DNA from: Liopterus haemorrhoidalis
Lineage: Eukaryota > Arthropoda > Insecta > Coleoptera > Dytiscidae
Length of the DNA: 64,000 bases
Assembly: GCA_963971575.1 (NCBI GenBank)
Contig: OZ020618.1
Location: 7,814,501 to 7,878,500, forward strand
Direction: 5' to 3'
Part shown: positions 40,994 to 52,067 of the stretch, piece after piece
Layout of the letters: each line of letters begins with the position of its first letter
Numbering within the stretch: position 1 is the stretch's first letter
Made by a program: the position numbers and the translations under genes
Notes under the pieces: model-generated
What the model saw: only the letters and a program-made list of their open reading frames with translations
Database searches by the model: none
Told to the model about the DNA's origin: nothing

Positions 40994-41766
40994 CAAGACA
41001 TACAAACAGCCAATGAAAAACAACAATTATATAATTTTATTTATTAAGAGTTTTGATAGTTTTAATTAGTATTATGTAAAAATTAAGATTTTTATTTTGC
41101 TGCTATTTGTAGTATTGACAATGGCGATGTTGTGATATTATTTATTCTTAAAACTTTTTAACAATTATGTATTAAAAATTATGAATTTTCAATTATCAAT
41201 TATAATACGACCTCATGTTTTCTTATGCGCCAGTCATGGAACAATTATTAATTATCGATTTTCAATAGAGACCATACTCGCATTGGCAATGACCAATTAA
41301 AAATCTAATTAATCAGTATACATGAACCTAATATTGCCAGATCTTGTATTAAATATATCAATATTGACACCCCCTTACCATGATGAACCTTTTTTTAACA
41401 TATTAAAATTAAAGTTTATAAAATATTTAAATATAATTTTCTAGTTTTATATTTAAATCTTATTTAGGTCGTGACAAAACATGTAAAAAATAATTTTAAC
41501 TGTTGTGGTAAGCACGTCATGTGGTTATGCCGCCCGCACGACGTCTCGTGCATAGGTGGTTGCATATTGCGCCGCATGCTGTCGCTGTCAAATGAAAAAG
41601 AAACCAGTATTAAAAAGTAAAAATGTGACAGCCATTTTACAATATTTTTATCGCGATTATAATGATATGAAACACTACCACTGTCAACTTTATTTAATAT
41701 TATTTTTATAAAAATATATTCTTACAGTTCTTATGAAAATATAATGCAAGCTTTTTGTACGGGTAA
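40994..41766. other. Spacer, nothing recognised
   Basis: AT-rich; a somewhat CpG-rich stretch at 41520-41590 (CCGCCCGCACGACGTCTCGT) carries no coding signal. Confidence 0.4.
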
Positions 41767-42799
41767 AGCTGCGTTCGGAGCTCTTGTATTAGACGACTTT
41801 ATGCTATAACTTGTGCATTGTTGATTGTTATTAACAAGTTTGTCATATGGTAACGCGAGCAATCGTTCAGAGCTCTAAATTTAATACGTTAAACGTTGTC
41901 GATTGTCGATAGTTGGAAATTTTATACTGATTTATTTAAAATTTAAGGTGATGGGGTTTGTATTATAGTTAATAAATAACAATAAAATCGAATATAAATA
42001 TAATTTTAGATATATTTAAATAAAAATAGAAAAATAAATTGCTGTAATATAGTAATTAATAAAATTGGAGGTTTTATCTGTTTTTAAAAACGGCTGGACG
42101 TATTTTAACGAAATTTGGTACAATAAAGTAGAAACAGGATTCAAATATAGGCATGGTATCTCAAAATTTTCTTTCTTAGAGGGTGTTTCTGGGGTAAAAC
42201 TGATACTAAAATACTCTAAAAATATTGCCTTTATAAACAGAACTATCTTAACAGAAAAATATATACAATAAAAATTGTTTATAAAAAAAAAAACAAATCT
42301 TGTGTGTTCTATGCATTTTTTCAATTTGATTAATATTAGGGTAGTTACGGGGGGACACCCTAAAATTAAAATATTGAAATATTTCACATCAAAAATGAAT
42401 GTAAGAAAATTTATTACAACGATGAAACATTCCTTTCAAAGAATAAGAAATTAAAACAAGTAGAAAATGAAAAAATTAAACTTCACGTGCATAAAACATA
42501 TACGATAAACAAAAACTGACGTCCTGTTAGCATCCGACGACGCGTAGCCTCTCTATTTACCCCCACCACTACAAGTTACAAAACAACCTTATACTTTAAT
42601 AATCTTGAGCAGAACTAGGAAAACGATAATAGATATTAAATATTTTACGAAGCCACCGTAGTTGGTTTACAGACACACAGATGTCGTACTATTCGTAACG
42701 TACTAATTTCCTTAGCTGTAAACGCTACCTCGAATATTAAAACAATCTATTAAATGCACAGTACACACTCAACTAATTTAAAGAACTCTGAACCCATCA
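41767..42799. mobile_element. GCATTCAGAGC-family TIR element, copy 2, with insertion
   Basis: 41767-41940 matches 16494-16660 (AGCTGCGTTCGGAGCTCTTG, TAAATTTAATACGTT, GTTGTCGATTGT). 42600-42790 matches 16835-17050 (ATTTTACGAAGCCA, TAGTTGGTTTACAGACACAC). About 660 bp in between, largely the AACGGCTGG repeat, is absent from copy 1. The right TIR is worn. Confidence 0.75.
42060..42410 (+). repeat. AACGGCTGG dispersed repeat
   Basis: TTTTATCTGTTTTTAAAAAC then GGCTGGACGTATTTTAACGA, TTCAAATATAGGC, CTTAACAGAAAAATATATAC and a GGGGGGACACCC stretch; the same order is found at 59330-59830, and the tail alone at 53570-53680. 68- and 123-codon frames on opposite strands have no known domain. Confidence 0.7.
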
Positions 42800-43625
42800 T
42801 TTACCCTTAATACAGCCTATAAACACTCTATTTTCTAATATTTATAATTATAAAAATATAATCCCAACATGTGGGAAGTTTTTGGGATTTCCAAATCCCA
42901 TTTTTCTTTTTTTCAACATGTCAACTCTTTCTCATTTATCGTGAAAGGACCGTATATATTCTTTATCTGGTTCGAGGTGAATTCGATCAATATACGCTGT
43001 GAATTTTTTTATCTAGGCCAGTTCGTCCCTGGTGGAAAACACAGGTATTAATGCAACTGATAATGTCACGCGAAATTTCAATAAAAAATGTTAGAAGTTT
43101 TTCTAATATCCCTAAATAGTAGAAGTGTTTTGATAATTTAGATTTCTAATTTAGATATTCTTGTAATTTGTAATTAGTGCTAAAAATTACAGATTTAATT
43201 ACTCTTTTAGTTTCTGATTGCCACAAAATTAACAACAAAAATTTACGCCCTTTGCTATCTAAATTGACAAGCAAATAAAACTACTGTCAAAAAAATACGC
43301 TAGCATCATAAAACTTTAACCAAAAAATATTCTAAATTAAAATAGTCCTTTATGAAATAGTCCCTTGTACTTCTATACCAGAAGTGACAGTAAATATGGC
43401 CCTCAATCCATAATTTCCTTACTATGTAGTACAAAACATTCACCTACCAAAGAACAAGTGGACCTCGAGGTTACAGATAATTTGAATTAATGAATCTTTG
43501 TAGTCTTGCTTCATTGTGAAAAGAGCGAAAGTGTGGATGGGATCTTGGCGAAAGGTTACGCTCTCCAGTAGCCTTATATCCTTGAGAAGTTTGAGTTACT
43601 GGCGTATTTGGGGGGGGGGGGGGCA
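42800..43625. other. Spacer, nothing recognised
   Basis: Ends with a G-run (43610-43623) after ACTGGCGTATTT, which may be another element end. No frame of interest; the 60-codon frame at 42869 lacks features. Confidence 0.4.
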
Positions 43626-44643
43626 CTGTATGCACATGCCCTCCTTAAAGGCCAGTGACATGAAATTTAGAAAATTTTAAATAATATTACTGTAAAATCA
43701 CGACGTTGTACAACATAAAGACTATTTTTTATTAGGATCAGTGTTGAAATTAATATAAAATAAATATTCCTATGTGGGATTATAATGTCAGTGTGAGAGT
43801 TTTTAAAAGATTTGTATTTCAAGAGATATGAGATGTAAACAGCTTGAAGAGGTACAGATAACTGACTAAAGTAAATTACAAATTAACACTTATATATCTT
43901 CGCAATACACGTGTACTCTCACCTAGACGGTCACTGAAAGAGCCAGCCGCGAAGACATTGAAAAAATACAATTATTTTAAAGCATTTTCCAAAAAAAATT
44001 TTCCACAAAGTATGGAATACTTAAATAAAGAGGTATCTTATTACTTATTATTTTTCATAGGCACCATTTAGAATATTGATATAGTTTAGACAGATTTTTT
44101 GGATAAGTTTTTCTTAAAAATCAGCCAGTTTCACACTGTTGTTTTTATTTCGTCGTCCACCACCCAGAAATTTCGTTTAGATTCCTTTTATAATTTTTTT
44201 TACTGAAATATTTTTTATTTATTTTTTTATTATTTTTTTTTTTTTATTTTTACAATATTATACAAAATATACATGTATGTGTATATAAATAATACAGACA
44301 CACGTACGTATTGGACAACATTACGATTTAAACAATAAAAAAAAATTAATGAATTAACCCACAAAGAACAAGAATGTTCAGCGCGTGGTATTATACAAAA
44401 GTTAAATGTTAGCAACATATATTATGCCCAGTATTTTAATATTTAATAATAAACAAAAATATTATTTATTTACTTAAACTAAATTATTTCCAGCATTTTA
44501 TTATTATAAATAATAACTATAATTGAATAATAATAAGATAATATCTAATACAATATTTACAAGAGTTTTTTCCCTTTATTCCAGCAGATGCTTTTTTTTA
44601 AATTATAATATTTATTTTTTATAAGCTTGAATATACTACGGAA
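43626..44643. other. Spacer, nothing recognised
   Basis: AT-rich, T-runs near 44200-44250. Nothing shared with other parts of the window was noticed. Confidence 0.4.
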
Positions 44644-45093
44644 CTACTTGAATACTGATTGTACCTGGTAATCTGGTACATTACTAATCCATCTTTTAAG
44701 AATTTTTTTGAAATTATGTGTTGTTAAATTTAAACTATTTGATTTTATATATTCATTTAAGAGATCATGAATTTTATAAGAATAATACAAATAGTAATGT
44801 TCATACTTCACTTTATTATGTTTAACAGGGACAGCATGATGGTTAATCTTCGACCTTGTATTATAACTATGCACAGGATAGTTTATTATGCCTGGATTTT
44901 TAGTTATGTGTTTTGCAATTGCCCAAATATATAAACGTATAAATTTATATTTAAGAAAATCCCTAGATTGTATTCCGATATTTTTTATAAATGAAATTTT
45001 AAAATTTCTATAAAGTAAGTTATGCAAAGTATAAAAATAGTGTATTATGCGCGTTTTATACGACGTATTGCCACACTTGTTTCTTTGGAGCAC
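44644..45093 (-). pseudogene. Non-LTR retrotransposon RT C-terminal tail
   Basis: A minus frame of 149 codons: HNLLYRNFKISFIKNIGI, then PVHSYNTRSKINHHAVPV, YYSYKIHDLLNEYIKS and FKKILKRWISNV. The H-x-Y-x-TR motif followed by L-x-N-x-F-K-x-x-LK is the usual end of Jockey/CR1-type RT proteins. The terminal TAA (44644) may be the genuine stop. Its first 16 or so codons run over the palindrome at 45045-45162 and are not part of the protein. RT active site absent. Confidence 0.7.
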
Positions 45094-45162
45094 TCCTCAC
45101 TGCGCTCGTTGTACTCCAAACAACTCGTGTGACAATACATCGTCTTTTAAAACGCGCATTAT
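45045..45162. repeat. CpG-rich palindrome, about 50-bp arms
   Basis: ATGCGCGTTTTATACGACGT...ATTGCCACAC on the left, AATGCGCGTTTTAAAAGACG...ATTGTCACAC on the right (inward), centre CTCACTGCGCTCGTTG. It interrupts or abuts the LINE RT tail. Confidence 0.85.
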
Positions 45163-45847
45163 CATATACTATTAATGTTAAGAATCTATTCTATTTCGAA
45201 TTTACGTCGTCTTGTACATATATTTTTAGTAGCAGTATTCTAAGAAAACACATATAAATGTATGTGGGGTAAAATCAAAATAATATTTAAATTTTGTTAT
45301 TCAAAATCTACCTGTTAAATCAAGCGTTAACTTTTTGCTGCATAGCATGAGCTGCTGAATTTATAAAATCCTACTTTTTCAAGTGATTCCCTATCTGTCA
45401 AGTTTTTCAGGCTTTTCATCTGTTTGAAAAGAACCGTATATTTTCCCCGTATCAGTTACTGGTTGAAAGCTACCACGAAATTTTCCTTAGATTGCTTTAC
45501 TTTAATATCTTTTTTCACTAAATTTTTAAAAGTATTGTCAAGATTCATACTCTGAACAAATCATGGATTTAAAATTTTAGAAAAATCTGTTACTAAATTT
45601 TTTTTAAGAGATTGAAAGTATCTTAGGTAGTCTACAGGGTATTCATTTTATTTGATTCTCTATGGCTATCTCGACAGCTAAAAGGGGTTTGAGGTTGGTT
45701 AAATTAGGGAACAATTGCCATATTATAAGAGAATTTTAATGAGCAAAGCAATTTTTTGTTTCGACTAGTGGTTATCAAAATACATTGTGTAACTTTTTTA
45801 TTTTAAATTAGAACACACAATTTTCCGCTCAATTTTATATTTCATAT
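45163..45847. other. Spacer; weak similarity to 48.9 kb
   Basis: On minus, GAAAATATACGGTTCTTTTC then AAACAGATGAAAAG near 45425-45450 resembles 48930-48965 on plus (GAAAATATACGGGTTTTTTC, AAAGAGATGAAAAG). Possibly two pieces of one decayed element; no protein could be named. Confidence 0.4.
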
Positions 45848-46026
45848 TAAGCTATTCCAAACGTTTAAGCGGAACTAACTGGAATTTTCATTATTGTAAG
45901 TTGTCATGAGCTTTTTTTTAAGGTTAGAGGAGGGCTTTTGCTAAACAAAATGATCAAAAGCACTTAAATGGTAAAAGTTACTATAATTTAAAATATAGTT
46001 CCGTTTAAATCAAAGAAACAGACTAT
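45848..46026 (-). mobile_element. GCGGAACTA-family, full short copy
   Basis: Reverse: GCTATTCCAAACGTTTAAGC then GGAACTAACTGGAATTTTC, GGCTTTTGCTAAACAAAATG, and ATAGTTCCGTTTAAATCAAA followed by GAAACAGACTATA. About 179 bp. Confidence 0.9.
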
Positions 46027-46254
46027 AGGTAACTAAGAGGATTTTTTTTATATTGTATATTTATAGTATCATCTCAGGGTGGTAATTTTGAAATGATTTC
46101 TCAAAATATTTGAAAAATAAATGACACTAATTTTATGTTTCACAATTTTAACATGTTAATTTGGAAACTGACAATCTGACATTTGTAATTTTTGAATGCA
46201 AATAACCTTAATATAATGAAACCAAAAATTGAAAAGCCAGATTTACAAGTTCAC

Positions 46255-46675
46255 ATGGTTCCATAAAAGTCTATTTACAACACAGCAATCACCAAAGTAA
46301 CCAGATCTAGTAACGTATAACAAAATAAAATACTATTCCAAACTTTTAAGCAGATATTTTTAAATCTAGTAACTTTTAACGGCTAAATCGGACTTTTGGC
46401 CATTTTGTTTAATAATAAAAATTTGCAATGTAATCATACTTACATTGCAAATTCTAGGTTAAGTTGACTGTCAGTATAAAATGACATTTTCATTACATTT
46501 TGATTTTTTATGTCATTCTTGATACAAATTTCCTTTTTCTTATTTTTTTTTGTCTTCAAAAAATGTAAAAATGTATAATATATTATAATTTTTATAATAA
46601 ATGTCACTCGTTTCCATGGTTTCCCTGCTGGAATTTTAAATTTTGACATGCCAACATGAATGATTAAATAACCTA
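46255..46675 (+). repeat. GCGGAACTA-family long-form fragment plus flanking repeat
   Basis: 46268-46320 repeats the CACCAAAGTAACCAGATCTA block of 10.37 kb. 46331-46672 follows the long form at 10499-10896: ACTATTCCAAACTTTTAAGC, TTTTATGTCATTCTTGATAC, TCGTTTCCATGGTTTCCCTG. It is cut off by the MITE starting at 46676. Confidence 0.75.
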
Positions 46676-47566
46676 TGGTCTATTTCAAATTAGAAAAAAA
46701 GTAGATAGCGCTGCGAACCGAGTACGATTTACACTGGACAAATGCAGTATAGCGGGAAATTTAAAATAAATTACAACTAAGGCATGGGCGTAGTAACTGG
46801 GTTACCAAGTGATTTTTTTTTTTAAATATAAAAAAGGTTGATAAGATATTGAAATAAACGAGGCAGATAATACACTTACGTTATTTATACGACATAAATT
46901 CAGTTTAATGGAAAATTTGAAAAATTTAAAAAAATATTAGTTTTTAAAAATTATGTACTATATATAAAAAGAGAGATTTGGCTAAAAGAGTTTAAATAAA
47001 GCAATAAAACAAACAATATATCTTCATAGCTAAAGTTTCTTATTTAAATAATTATTGTAAATAAAAATTAAAAATATATGTATATTTGAAGGTCTAAAAA
47101 TTATATCAATAACTTCTTCTTTGGGTACAATCAAAATTAAAAATATATGTATATTTGAAGGTCTAAAAATTATATCAATAACTTTTTCTTTGGGCACAAT
47201 CTTTTGGTCTTTGGGCACAATCACTGTCTTTTGGCCTCACATTAGTCCTCTATCTTGATTTGTTAATTGTCAAGTGTCAAAAAATATTTATATGTCAAAA
47301 AACAAATTACATGGAGAATTTTCTCCATAAAATCTACGTCAAGAACATAAATAAAAGTCTAAATATGTAAATAATAACAAAATATATGAAAAAAATTAAA
47401 TAATATAAATAATATATATTTCCAATGTACGACACTGAACATCTGTCAACTTGGACTAAAAACAATATTTTAACAGTGTAATAGGGATGACGTTCTAAAC
47501 CAATCCGAAGCAAGGACAAACAGCTCCTATCTTCTTACACACATTTTTCTAAGGTGTCATAGAGCA
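46676..47566 (-). mobile_element. Long copy of the MITE seen at 26029-26316
   Basis: Reverse orientation: GTCTATTTCAAATTAGAAAA and AGCGCTGCGAACCGAGTACG at the left, AGTGTAATAGGGATGACGTT and AAGGTGTCATAGAGCA at the right. About 890 bp against 288 bp for the nested copy. It includes a 69-bp tandem duplication. No transposase seen; the 61- to 64-codon minus frames are repeat translations. Confidence 0.8.
47064..47201. repeat. 69-bp tandem duplication
   Basis: AAAATTAAAAATATATGTAT...GAAGGTCTAAAAATTATATC...TTTGGGTACAATC (47064-47132) is repeated at 47133-47201 with two or so changes. Confidence 0.9.
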
Positions 47567-47567
47567 T

Positions 47568-47730
47568 AGATCTGATCATTTTGGTGATTTTTTGTGGTGT
47601 AAAAGGACTTTGACGTATCCATGTGAACCAATACTATGATAATATAATAAATGTATTGTAAATATACAACATAAAAAATGAACTCGCTGTTAATTACATA
47701 TTACAAAATGAAACATATAATACCTTTATT
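47568..47730 (-). repeat. Reverse copy of the 10.23-10.40 kb repeat
   Basis: TTTTGGTGATTTTTTGTGGT, TGACGTATCCATGTGAAC, TACAACATAAAAAATGAACT and TATTACAAAATGAAACATA match, in reverse, the order at 10230-10390. Confidence 0.7.
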
Positions 47731-47790
47731 ATAATGATTATAACCAAAAAATCTGTTTTACAGTGTTAAACAATTTTTTTAATTACATTT

Positions 47791-48447
47791 AGGGTGCATT
47801 CGAGTTGTACAGAGTAGAGCGAGCGCTGAGCGAACAGTTCATGGTGACGTCATGAATAGAGCACTAACGGAGCGAGCGTTCTTGTGACGTAATGTTTATA
47901 AAATCTAACCCTACAATTTTAGGCGGCGTTTTTACTGTCAGATTAGTTCACGTCAGTCATGAATCAAAATTATATACCTCGGTTTTTCCTTGATTTTTTT
48001 CCAATGATGAAAAAATAAAATTAATTAAAAATTAAATAATAATTAATGAATTAATTTAATGAATTTTTTCCATTTTAATTTTATGCATGGTGTATTTTAA
48101 TAATTTTTTTGCTGTTTACAGAACGTCACAAATACATAAAATGGCCGTACTATTTAGCCATAGACATATAACAATATTATTTGTCTATTGTTATTCGTCT
48201 AAGGCTATTATTTTTATTTTATTTATAATTTAATTTTAAACTTTTATTTCTTTCCCGCCGTTCCCCCACTTTTTTACGACATACTCCATATGCTCGGTCT
48301 TAAAACCCCGAACACATAGAGCGCACTCTAAATGCTCGCTCGATCGCAAAACGAATGCAATTGAGGGTACCCCGAGCGTCAAATCGAACACGTTTGAGTG
48401 TACAGAACGTGCTCGGAACGCTCGGAGCGTCAAATCGAATGTACCCT
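47791..48447. mobile_element. TIR element AGGGTGCATTCGA, CpG-rich ends
   Basis: Left AGGGTGCATTCGAGTTGTAC; right inward AGGGTACATTCGATTTGACG. Repeated GAGCGAGCGCTGAGCG/CGCTCGGAGCGTC words near both ends form subterminal repeats. 657 bp, no protein; the 65-codon minus frame 48236-48433 lies in the repeats. Superfamily not determined. Confidence 0.7.
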
Positions 48448-48545
48448 TTAAAAGTCCAGTGTATGATTGTGTTAATCATAGTCTAATAAAAGTAACCAAA
48501 ATAACCAGATTTGGTTTGTCCGTAAAAAATGTGAACGCAATATAA

Positions 48546-48618
48546 ATTCCGTTCTCGTGACAACCTAAAGAAACGAAACTCCCAATTAGTTCCACTTAAA
48601 CCAAAGAAACAGACTATA
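48546..48618 (-). repeat. GCGGAACTA-family end fragment
   Basis: AACTCCCAATTAGTTCCACT then TAAACCAAAGAAACAGACTA: one terminal repeat with a little flank. Confidence 0.7.
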
Positions 48619-49289
48619 TATAATATTTATTATTGTGTTAAAGAATTTTAGTTTCTTATTAAATTTAAAACAAATCTTATTCCGTATGAAAAGATGCTTT
48701 GTCTTGTGAAAGCTCTGATATTTTTCCACTTTGGGAATCTCTGCTTTATACTGCTTTATAAATAGTCCACTTCAAAAAATTGGTAAGATACCATTATTTT
48801 ATGAAAGATTTCAACTGTCTACCTCCTATCAATTTCCATGAGAATTCTTGTGAGTTAAAAAAGGAGAGTAGTCCTTGATCTTGCCTGAAGGCATTTCCGT
48901 TGTTACCTTTCAACTGGATAGATAAAGAAAATATACGGGTTTTTTCAAAGAGATGAAAAGGTAGGAAAAACTACTGTCAGATCTTCTCAAAATAAGATAA
49001 ATTCAAAGACTTTAAAATTATTACTATGATACTAAAAAAAGTTTAAAACACAGATTTTTGAAACTCACTTTTGTAACTTCTATTCAAACTCCATAATATA
49101 TCCAATTTCTAGAACTTTAAGAGCTCCGAGATTAGAGTAGACAACAATGACAATTGCAAGTGTATAGCCTGTGTCCGCAAGCGTTGTATCATTTGTACTT
49201 GCTGTTTGCTCGTTAAGCAAAGGGCCATGCAACTATTTTGTCCCAGACATTGTCTATACGATCAATCAATCAATTGGCTTTTACAACCC
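48619..49289. other. Unassigned; broken cysteine-containing frame near 49.16-49.25 kb
   Basis: From about 49150 a plus frame reads NCKCIACVRKRCIICTCCLL, then KQRAMQLFCPRHC; the clustered cysteines are unusual but lack a family pattern I can name, and the frame is short. 48930-48965 resembles 45.4 kb (minus). Confidence 0.35.
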
Positions 49290-49380
49290 TTAGAGGGTTT
49301 TTGTCTCCTCCACAAACTTCTTCCATCTTCCGCGGTCACGCTCTAATCTTCTCCAATTATGGGCATCTATTCTTTGCAGG
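49290..49380 (-). pseudogene. RTE-like LINE, last codons of the RT ORF
   Basis: Minus frame: RIDAHNWRRLERDRGRWKKF, VEETKTL, stop at 49290-49292. Preceding-exit motif DR-x-RW-x-x-F/V near the stop is common at the C-terminus of RTE/BovB-type and related endonuclease-RT proteins. A (TTGA)n-like end (49261-49272) follows, as at many RTE tails. Only about 28 codons remain. Confidence 0.6.
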
Positions 49381-49685
49381 TCTTATCATTTGTTCACAGA
49401 CCACGCTAGAAATAGAGAAAGAGATACAATTTGTTCCACGTGACACGCCTGTCTTCCATCTAGTGATGGGAGGTTAATTTGACAAGAGTTAGTTAGTTAA
49501 AATTTTTGGCGCACAGCAACAAAGGCTATTTGCGCCTAACGCAGCCCATTTAAATGACTACACTACATATTAAAAACAATAAATTAAACAATCAATAAAT
49601 AGATAAAATCATTAAAAATACGCATACTCAATAAAAGAAATCTTGCACTGACAAACACAAATAAATAATACAAAAAGTCTGTTCG
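49381..49685. other. Spacer, nothing recognised
   Basis: Includes an open plus frame to 49477 without features and AT-rich DNA; GTCTGTTC-GAAAATTT-GAACAGAC (49678-49701) is a small hairpin at the start of the LINE 3' UTR. Confidence 0.4.
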
Positions 49686-50465
49686 AAAATTTGAACAGAC
49701 TCAGGGTGATGGTAAGAGGCTGTAAACGGGCCAATTACCATCGAATATCACAGTCAATAACTAGAAACACATTAAAATAAGGTGCAAGATTTCACACATA
49801 AAACAATAAGTTCGATTCTCTTAGGAAGAGTATCAGCCTGTCCATGAGTACTCTGTCGTCACCTAAGGCAACTGACAGGTCATAGCACAGGCCTAACCTC
49901 TCCCTGACATCCTCAAACTGTACGCATTCAGTTAAAAGGTGTAACACAGACAAATCTGTGTTACACGTCTCACAGATAGGGGACTCTTCACCTCGAAGGA
50001 GGTGTCCATGGGTCCACCAACAGTGACCTATACGAAGGCGTGTGATGGCGGTTTCCTCCCTGCGGTTAATCCTGCAGGAAGAACCCCATGGTTTAACGTC
50101 TCCCTTAATCTGTCTCAACTTAACGTCCTGTATGCTGCTCCACTCATGCTGCCACCTAGCTACAACCAGATATTTCAGATGACTCTGCGTCATCTGGGAA
50201 TGTGAAACTCACATCAATCATAGGTCTATAGGAGGCGGCTTTTGCAGCGACATCAGCCGCTTCATTGCCTTTAATACCAACATGTCCCGGTATCCAAAAC
50301 AGCTCTACTCTCACATTCTGAGCATTCAGATTGTGGAGTAGCAACCGGATTTTTAGTGCAAGAGGATGCACTGGATCTGGATCTTGGATACTGTTCAGTT
50401 AATTTGACAAGACCATGTATGTGTGATAACCTAAAAAAGATTATTTTTTTTGTAAATTTTGTCAT
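49686..50465 (-). pseudogene. LINE ORF2 end with RNase H and CCHC-like tail
   Basis: Minus strand. 50371-50156: HPLALKIRLLLHNLNAQNVR, then WIPGHVGIKGNEAADVAAKA, the RNase H block with its histidine and last aspartate. After a frameshift near 50190, 50193-49792: QHEWSSIQDVKLRQIKGDVK, ITRLRIGHCWWTHGHLL and the tail CETCNTDLSVLHLLTEC (C-x2-C-x7-H-x4-C), ending at TAA 49792. This layout belongs to LINE clades with a C-terminal RNase H (I/R1/LOA group). 49686-49791 is 3' UTR shared with 34186-34369. The RT domain is missing (5' truncation). Confidence 0.85.
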
Positions 50466-50989
50466 ATTAAATGCATGTATTCTTTAAGTAAAACTTTTAG
50501 AAAGATTAGGGGAAATATAATATGAAAGTAATTTTTGAAAATATTTTGATAATTGTGAGTAAATAATAAACAACTTACCTATAACGTTTAATAAACAAGA
50601 AAATTAAATTTTAAAATTCTGAGTGTAACTGAAATGCATGGTCAACCTTCACTGGTGTATTCTATGTTTACCAAGTTGAATGTAGGTGGTTGTAGTGTAA
50701 ATTTAAAAGAAATTGAATTACAAATACTTTAACAAAGAGCTGACAGTGGGCGAACAAATGAAATATAAACAACAGAATGTTTAAATAATCTATTTTGATT
50801 TTAAAATTACCGAGTTGAAAAGTTTTTAAGAAACTATGTCCAGAAATACAAGTGGAACCCCTTCCACTACATTAGTGACCGCCCAGAGCTGAATGCCCGC
50901 GCGTGTATACAAAGGGACATACGTTGAAGTTACCATATTATAATATAACAAAAAAAGACAAAAACGTACGTTACAGTAAGAACCAGAAA
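50466..50989. other. Spacer, nothing recognised
   Basis: AT-rich, with a short GC-richer stretch at 50880-50925 (GAGCTGAATGCCCGCGCGTG). No frame or repeat recognised. Confidence 0.4.
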
Positions 50990-50991
50990 TA

Positions 50992-51199
50992 CAGAGTGAT
51001 TATTTAATGGCGAGACGACGTCACTGGAAGTTTTAATAATTTGCCGTTTCATACACATCGTAGCTGGCGATTATGCGCGCATGCGCATCAAGGTTATTAT
51101 ATCTCTTTAAGGTTATTATAGTCATAGTATTCACCAGTATTTCTGCTAGGAGGCACATAAAATTCGGTGACGTCGTCTCGCCATTAAATAATCACTCAG
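50992..51199. mobile_element. 208-bp MITE with about 33-bp TIRs, TA target
   Basis: CAGAGTGATTATTTAATGGC and CTGAGTGATTATTTAATGGC (inward), both continuing GAGACGACGTCAC; TA at 50990-50991 and 51200-51201. The centre contains TATGCGCGCATGCGCATC. Non-coding. Confidence 0.95.
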
Positions 51200-51289
51200 T
51201 ACGTTCTTGGCATCTTACATAAAACTGTGTTAAATAGATATATATTTCTTTATCGGTTCTCAATCGATCAATCTGTCAAGAAAATTCTC

Positions 51290-51500
51290 CTTTACTATAC
51301 AAGTGTTGACCTAAGAAAAAAGGTCTCACTTCCAAAATTTAGATGATGACCTAGAGAACGTCCTCCCTTCCAAAATACGATAACCTAAAAAAATAAAACT
51401 CCTCAGCTTTAGAATTAAAATATATTCTTAATATACACTAAAACAATGTGTTTTTGGAGTTATGGGGGGGGGGGCTCAAGGCCGTGAACCCCCTCTTCGT
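51290..51500. repeat. Worn minisatellite related to 15.88 kb
   Basis: Three to four units around ACAAGTGTTGACCTAAGAAA, GATGACCTAGAG...CCTCCCTTCCAAAATAC and CCTAAAAAAATAAAACTCCT, then a G-run (51466-51475) and GGCCGTGAACCCCCTC. Same unit family as 15880-16235 and 29677-29911. Confidence 0.6.
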
Positions 51501-52059
51501 TGCGCGCTTTAGTACAGCTATTTTAGATGCCCGAACTTTGATATTACAGGACATTTATTATAAATTGTTGTGGACAGACAGACAGTAAGTATTTACATCA
51601 AAGGACTCATCCTTGAAAGAGAAAATGTTATAATGTCAGTAATATTCAAAGTAAAAATAGAATAGCGCAGCAAGATAATGATGTTGTACTTCATTATTTG
51701 TTTTTTGTTTTGTGAACTGATTCTAAAAATGGAGTAAAATTTTAACAGCGAAATCAATAAGAAATTATTGTATAATTTATTAACTTTAAAATTTATAGAT
51801 CACTTAGTAGTCAAGAGCACACACTAAAATACAAATTGAATATTGATCTAGAGGTTTGGCTATTTGGCACACGGAGGAAATGGATATCATTGATGAAAAA
51901 TAATGGTTCAAACTGAATAAAAAGCGAATATTTTACAAAGAGTTTCGGCAAATAAAAAATAATGAACTTGAAATTATTATCAGTTTATAGAATCAGAATT
52001 TATGAGTTCATAATCTGAAAAACTGATCGATTTTATTTACCAAATACCGGAATTAACGT
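51501..52059. other. Spacer, nothing recognised
   Basis: AT-rich; no coding or repeat structure noticed. Confidence 0.4.
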
Positions 52060-52067
52060 CATAAAAC

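Noticed and set aside
48619..49289. Cysteine-rich frame as a zinc-finger gene
   Set aside because: Cys spacing fits no known finger and the frame is short and unsupported; listed only as an unassigned stretch.
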